64,000 nucleotides of DNA from Macquaria australasica (Eukaryota > Chordata > Actinopteri > Centrarchiformes > Percichthyidae): assembly GCA_005408345.1 (NCBI GenBank), contig SEMN01000079.1:1488001-1552000 (forward strand), in the 5' to 3' direction. The notes beneath the pieces were generated by a model that ran no database searches, was not told the origin of the DNA, and saw only the letters and a program-made list of their open reading frames with translations. The translations under genes and the position numbers were made by a program. Position 1 is the stretch's first letter; each line of letters opens with the position of its first letter. Positions 59,294 to 64,000 of the stretch are shown here, one piece after another.

Positions 59294-61036
59294 GGCCGTG
59301 GGGCAGGGAATGTCTTTCACTGCCCGGTGTCCATCTCCACTCTTCACTCTCCTCTGGACCGCCTCACCAGAAAACGCTGGGTGGATTGTGGAGCACACCG
59401 ACACCTCCCGCGTGTCCATCCACTTCACAAAGATCAGGGGGTCCTCTCTGATCCATCTCACAGGGCCTCTTTCAGATTTTCTGGTGAGGCCATTTGCACT
59501 CCCACCCGGACACCCTTTCCTATTGTCCCTGTAGGTACCACAGGCTCCAAACTTCCTGCCGGCCAAGTCAAGGAACAGTTTGGGACTGGTGTAGAAATTG
59601 TCCATATAAATATGGTATCCAGTCCCGAGATATGATGGCTGAATGAGGTCCATGACAGCATCACATGACAGTCCATGCACACTGGTTGTGTGAGATTTGC
59701 CCACATACAAGTTGAAATTGATGGTGTAGCCATTGCTCGCGTAGGCCAACACAAAAAAGCTTGATCCCCCATTTTGTTGGTTTGTCCTTCATGTATTGGG
59801 TCATGCCAGTTTTCGCCTTTTGGCAGGCATTAAGAATGTCGTCAATAAGAGGCTTGATTCTGAATGTCTTATCATGGTCTGGTGTTCCCTTCTTCTTGTC
59901 ATTTTTGACATCCTCCTCTGGATCACTGAGATGGATGTTCCATAACAGCGCCCTGAATCTGTCTCTCGTCATGACAGTGGCTGGAAACGGCACAGACAAG
60001 ATATGATTTTTTCCCCAGTAGTCCTGGAGGCTTGGCAGCGACACCAACGCTGTGTAAATGAGGAGACCAAGGAATTTGTAGAGTTCCTCAACTTCAACGT
60101 CAGCCCATTTGTACTTCTTGCCCATTTCCTGTTTTTTTGCTGCCTGCTTGTTGGCGTTTCTGCAGAGTGTCCTCATTGTATCTGTGGAGAAGTACAACTT
60201 GAAAAGGTCCACTGGTGAGTGTGTGGAATGTGTGTTCACCTGGACTCCTGGTGTTTGGCGGGGCATGAACCTACTGGTTTGTGGGGCAGTATCAGGATCA
60301 GTTGCTGTTTTCCAGGGCTCAGAGCTGTGGTGTGGCTGTGCTGACTGGGCTTGTGGAGATCTTGACCTGGTTTGATTCCGCCTCCCCTCCGTGTGCTTGT
60401 TGTTGGGGTTGTAGATGTTCCTGGCTGCTCATCATCTCTGTACATGTACATGACAATAACACATAAAAAAGATTCAAGATTATTCAAGATTCAAGATCTT
60501 TGTGATATGCACAACAGTTACAGTGAAGCAGTCGTTGGCAATGAAATTCTTGTTCTCAGGCTCCTTCAACAAAGCTCATACTAAGTGTACAAAAGAAAAT
60601 CACAAAGTAAATGAGTAAATTCAGAGAAGCAAAAGTTAAAATATAGGAGTTAAAATATATATAAGAGAGTAAAATAAAATATAACGTAAAATATAATGCT
60701 GAGGTAGACTGGTGTACAGTAAAATAAAAGTAACAGGCAGGATGCACAGTAATGTAGTAATGTGCTTAGTGAGAACCAGAATAGGAATACTGTATATACA
60801 CATACACATATAAAAAGAGAGTATACAACGTTTACAAAGAGAAGAATTAGCAATACAAGGTTATAAATGTTCATAAGAAGTTTGTCTTACCTCTCGTCGT
60901 CAATAACAAAACACGGGTCGTCAATTTCATCATCGCCAAAATCACTGTCCGATTCCGACGATGAACTGCTGCAAACAGCGTCTTCCAGTTGAAAGAACAA
61001 CTTGATGACTTGCTCCACGTTTAGTGTTCGCTTCAT
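59294..61036 (-). pseudogene. piggyBac transposase (PGBD4-like), broken and truncated
   Basis: Exon 1 (61036-60891, donor GAGAG|GTAAGA) encodes MKRTLNVEQVIKLFFQLEDA and an acidic tail. Exon 2 begins at 60437 (acceptor CATGTACAG): DDEQPGTSTT, then after a frameshift near 60315 TPGVQVNTHSTHSPVDLFKL, YKFLGLLIYTALVSLPSLQD and YWGKNHILSVPFPATVMTRD. After ILNACQ the frame jumps to KAKTGMTQYM, deleting ~20 residues that normally hold the first catalytic Asp. An extra T near 59755 shifts frame before NGYTINFNLYVGKSHTTSVH and HIYMDNFYTSP, which keeps the second Asp. The copy stops at 59294 against the LINE-2 tail, before the third Asp and the C-terminal RING-like zinc finger. It cannot be active. Confidence 0.8.
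60450..60885 (-). mobile_element. LINE-tail-like A-rich insertion in the piggyBac intron
   Basis: The intron (60438-60890) contains ATTCAAGATTCAAGATC, then GATATGCACAACAGTTACAG and GCAATGAAATTCTTG, the look of a fish LINE 3' tail on the minus strand, followed by an AT-rich region. Short ORFs here are not genes. Confidence 0.4.
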
Positions 61037-61367
61037 TTTTCTCCGACAAAACTCAATATCTCTCTCGTCTCTCTCTCTCTCTGTTCACTCGCTTCTCTCG
61101 CCTCTCTCGTCTCTCCTTCCCGCGTCTCCTTCTCTGCACACTTGCCCCCCGCTCCCTAAAATGTTCAGCCTGTAGGGCAGAGTCAGCAGATTCGGACATT
61201 TTTTTCTGTTTCGTCATATGACAAAAAACGCTGAAGATATTTAAATAAATACAACGCTTGCACCATCGCATCTTGCATATTTTAACACAGGCGTGAATAT
61301 GATTTTTATATAAAATGTAAACTATCATATCTCCGATTTTACTTGGTCTATCAACACCAAACAAAAA
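61037..61367. other. 5' flank of the piggyBac copy
   Basis: A CTCTCT-rich tract at 61060-61135 and an AT-rich part follow. A TTAA at 61282-61285 could be a piggyBac target site but cannot be paired. No gene called. Confidence 0.3.
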
Positions 61368-62624
61368 CTAGCATGGAGTTTCAAGCCGGCACTTTATACG
61401 CTGTGATGTCTTGAACAAGGCATTACGGAGGGCCTTCCTATAAATTTTGAGACTATCTTGCCAGGCTAAACGTGATTCTTCCAGATTGGTGGAACGCCAG
61501 TTCCTTTCAAGTTTTCGCGATGTTTGTTTTGATTTGCGGGTTTGCGGGTTATACCATGGAGCTAACCTCCTCTGTTTTATTATCTTCTTTTTTAGAGGGG
61601 CGATAGAGTCGAGCGTCATTCGTAGTGAGCCTGCAGCGCTATCAGCAAGATGATCAATTTGGGAGGGACTAAAGTTAGCATAGGAGTCATCCTTAAATTT
61701 AGCTACGGTATTATCAGATAGACATCTAGTGTAGGAATGTTTGCCTAATGGCGTGTAGTCCAGTAATAGGAATTTAAAAGTTAATAAAAAATGGTCTGAT
61801 AAAAAAGAATTCTGTGGAAAGACTGTTAGATGTTCAATTTCTATGCCATAAACAAGAACAAGGTCGAGGGTGTGGTTAAAACAGTGAGTGGGTTTATGCA
61901 CACTCTGACAGAAGCCAATCGAATCTAATGAGATAAACGCAGCACTAAGGCTATCATTTTCTACATCCACATGAATATTAAAATCACCTACAATAATTAT
62001 TTTATCTGTTTTAAGGACTACACCTGATAAGAACTCTGAGAATTCAGATAAAAATTCAGAGTACGGTCCAGGAGCTCGGTACACTATAACAAATAGAATT
62101 GGCTGTAGTGTTTTCCAGGTTGGGCGTGAAAGGCTAAGAACAAGGCTTTCGAACGAGTTATAATTTAGTTTAGGTTTAGGTTTGATTAATAGGCTTGAGT
62201 CGAAGATGGCTGCAACTCCACCTCCTCGGCCTGTGCCTCGAGGAATGTGAGTATTAATGTGACTGGGGGGAGTGGATTCATTTAGGCTAACATATTCATC
62301 GTGACACAGCCAGGTTTCAGTAAGACAAAATAAATCAATATTATGATCTGATATTAGATCGTTTACTAGAACAGCTTTAGATGAGAGAGATCTGATGTTT
62401 AAGAGTCCACATTTAATTCTCCTATTTTGTTGTACTGTTGCAGTGGAGGTTTTACTTTTTATTAGGTTTTTATGTGTAACTCCTCTTCTGTTTACTTTGG
62501 ATTTAAATAATTTAAGTGCTGGGGGGGCAGACACCCTCTCTGTGGAGTTTAGGGTGGGTAACTGCTCTAATGGAAGCGCAGAGAAGCGTGTAGGACTGCA
62601 ACTCTGCCTCCTGGTCTGGACCAC
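61368..62624 (-). CDS. LINE-2 ORF2 N-terminal half: apurinic/apyrimidinic-type endonuclease
   Basis: A 418-codon open frame starts MVQTRRQSCSPTRF. The endonuclease fold has all its catalytic blocks: LLNIRSL (Asn76), LTETWL (Glu103), VYRAPGP (Tyr182), VGDFNIHVD (Asp214, Asn216), TLDLVL and FLSDHF (Asp277, His278). After a linker (RRLAPWYNPQTRKSKQTSRK, LERNWR) the LINE-2 frame ends near KALRNA and the last ~15 residues look foreign, so the copy is cut before the RT. The enzyme nicks target DNA in other LINEs. Its RT half is absent here; a plus-strand RT half lies across the piggyBac copy at 57.3-59.3 kb. Confidence 0.8.
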   Translation of the reverse strand: MVQTRRQSCSPTRFSALPLEQLPTLNSTERVSAPPALKLFKSKVNRRGVTHKNLIKSKTSTATVQQNRRIKCGLLNIRSLSSKAVLVNDLISDHNIDLFCLTETWLCHDEYVSLNESTPPSHINTHIPRGTGRGGGVAAIFDSSLLIKPKPKLNYNSFESLVLSLSRPTWKTLQPILFVIVYRAPGPYSEFLSEFSEFLSGVVLKTDKIIIVGDFNIHVDVENDSLSAAFISLDSIGFCQSVHKPTHCFNHTLDLVLVYGIEIEHLTVFPQNSFLSDHFLLTFKFLLLDYTPLGKHSYTRCLSDNTVAKFKDDSYANFSPSQIDHLADSAAGSLRMTLDSIAPLKKKIIKQRRLAPWYNPQTRKSKQTSRKLERNWRSTNLEESRLAWQDSLKIYRKALRNALFKTSQRIKCRLETPC

Positions 62625-62660
62625 AGACTGTATTAAGTCTATGGTCTGAACTCTGAGCTG

Positions 62661-63347
62661 TCATGGCTTTGGGCCACTAATAAATTCGGCCAGATTTCTA
62701 GATATGAGAGCGGCTCCATCCAAAGTGGGATGAATGCCATCTCTCCTAATCAGACCAGGTCTTCTCCAGAAAGTCCGCCAATTATCTACAAAGCCCACAT
62801 CATTACCTGGACACCACCTCGACAACCAGCGGTTGAATGATGGCATGCGGCTATACATGTCATCGCTAGTAAGATCAGGTAGGGGCCCAGAGAAAACTAC
62901 GGAGTCCGACATTGTCTTTGCATATGAACACACACCGACTCAACATTAATTTTCGTGACCTCCGATTGGCGCAATCGGCTGTCATTACCGCCGACGTGAA
63001 TAACAATCTTAGCATATTTACGTTTATCCTTAGCCAGCAGTTTTAAAAAGGATTCAACGTCGCCCGCTCTGGCCCCTGGGATGCATTTGACTGTGGTCGC
63101 TGGTGTCGCTAATTTCACGTTTCGCAAAATGGAGCTGCCAATAATCACAGCTGGTTTCTCAGCGGAGAGAACCTGTTGGAAACGTTGGGGCTTTGGTTCA
63201 GGGCTGTGCTTCTTTCTCACTGAGCCTCGCCTCCAACACGGTGAATAAACTACATTTGTTACACGTACCATTATCGCTAAAGGAGGCAGAGGAGTAACTA
63301 AACATCTGACACACTGAGCAAGAGACAGCAGGAGAGGGAGACGCCAT
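62661..63347 (-). pseudogene. LINE-2 ORF1: zinc-knuckle plus SGNH-esterase protein, frameshifted
   Basis: It starts MASPSPAVSCSVCQMF at 63347 with CxxC...CNKC zinc-binding pairs, then shifts frame near 63250. The esterase has block I VIIGSSILRNV, block II CIPGARAGDV, block III VIHVGGNDSRL and block V DGIHPTLDGAALI, the Ser-Gly-Asn-His set. A 2-bp GT expansion at about 62925 splits it (ORFs 63271-62897 and 62933-62661). It ends 37 bp upstream of ORF2, as expected for LINE-2. In CR1/L2 elements this protein is thought to aid RNA or membrane association; that role is not proven here. Confidence 0.7.
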
Positions 63348-63600
63348 CGCTAAGTGAGCTAAAGTAGCAAGCAACCAATTAGCCTGTAAACAACTGTGGG
63401 ATGAGCGCAAAGTCGCTAACAGGAGAGAGATACGAGTGGTTAAACAGAGCTAGTGTATCCTTAAATGTATAGCGGTTAATTAGCCGCAATAGTAGAGAAA
63501 ATATCCAAATTAACTGGGTTTAGCTGGAGCAGCGAACTTTGCAACCACTAACACAGAAACACCGGCAACCGGAAATGAGACAATACGTTCACCTGAGCAC
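63348..63600 (-). other. Probable LINE-2 5' UTR
   Basis: Sequence upstream of the ORF1 start with an extended non-AT-rich composition and no gene. The exact 5' end of the element is not defined. It may extend to about 63600. Confidence 0.35.
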
Positions 63601-64000
63601 GTCCCGTCACAAGAGAGTCAGTGTGAAATGGGCTGCTGTGTAGTTGTAGTTGCAGAACTTCCTTTTGGCCCACAATGAAATCATGCTAGCAACCTCTGAT
63701 CAAAGACGGTTGACATTTGAGAACACAGAGGGTATTTTGGCATCACTTTTCGCAGTCACTCCCCACATGTCTCTTTTATAGATCAATAGTAACCCTGTAA
63801 TCAAAGACAAGACACTGGGCTATGGGGCAGGGTGCGCCTTCTGCACAGGCCTAAAAATGAGTCCAAAACCCAGCCAGTGCTACAAACCAAGGCTATAATC
63901 CAGGGGTGTTTCCAGGAGTTAAGCCCAGACCCTCTGGGCCCGAGGTCAGAATTGATTTATTTGGGGGTGGGGGGCTCCCTGCTGTCCTGCCTGAACACTG
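63601..64000. other. Unannotated right edge
   Basis: No gene or repeat recognised. Confidence 0.35.

Noticed and set aside
57273..63600. Twin-priming inversion of a single LINE-2
   Set aside because: Twin priming puts the inverted 5' part directly beside the 3' part; here ~1.7 kb of piggyBac lies between, and the 5' part is on the wrong side.

Overview
The window looks like nuclear DNA of a teleost fish, probably a percomorph. It is AT-rich, full of short microsatellites, and carries the usual teleost mix of mobile elements: LINE-2 copies with the teleost-type 3' tail, a Rex1/CR1-type LINE, Penelope-like remnants, LTRs, PIF/Harbinger, hAT, piggyBac and IS3EU-type DNA transposons. I see no rRNA, tRNA gene, CRISPR array or bacterial-type operon. 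Family names rest on recalled sequence motifs; no database search was possible.

The left edge (236-918, minus) holds one exon of a C2H2 zinc-finger gene, the only clear candidate for a non-mobile gene. From 1 to 40 kb the window is mostly gene-poor DNA with small insertions: a LINE 3' end (5.0-5.5 kb), LINE-2 tails (8.5, 16.5 kb), Penelope ends (9.1, 34.3 kb), a MITE family with TTAAAG...CTTTAA ends (10.3, 19.3, 47.6 kb), a Harbinger-like element with a Myb-like exon pair (13.5-14.4 kb), an LTR plus proline-rich tandem-repeat ORF between inverted repeat arms (17.2-19.1 kb), a 200-bp hAT MITE with a perfect 8-bp duplication (25.7 kb), a solo LTR with a 4-bp duplication (30.1 kb) and several repeat pairs.

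At 40.5-43.3 kb lies a minus-strand Rex1/CR1-type LINE with an internal RT deletion and a nested LINE-2 tail flanked by a 4-bp duplication.

The most interesting object is 49,403-56,117. It is a 6.7-kb DNA transposon bounded by a perfect 6-bp target duplication (CATTCC), with TAT...ATA termini and about 290-bp terminal inverted repeats. It carries two convergent genes. On the plus strand is an IS3/retroviral-integrase-type transposase (IS3EU-like), broken by frameshifts and a stop. On the minus strand is a spliced gene for the N-terminal part of a G2E3-like HECT ubiquitin ligase, whose four visible exons join in one open frame and include a ubiquitin-interacting motif. A solo LTR, a LINE tail, a long intronic hairpin and a hAT-like end are nested inside.

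The right end (56.6-63.6 kb) is a pile-up: a decayed RT fragment, a plus-strand 3' half of LINE-2 (RT intact), a minus-strand piggyBac pseudogene abutting its tail, and a minus-strand 5' half of LINE-2 (zinc-finger/SGNH-esterase ORF1 plus intact endonuclease).
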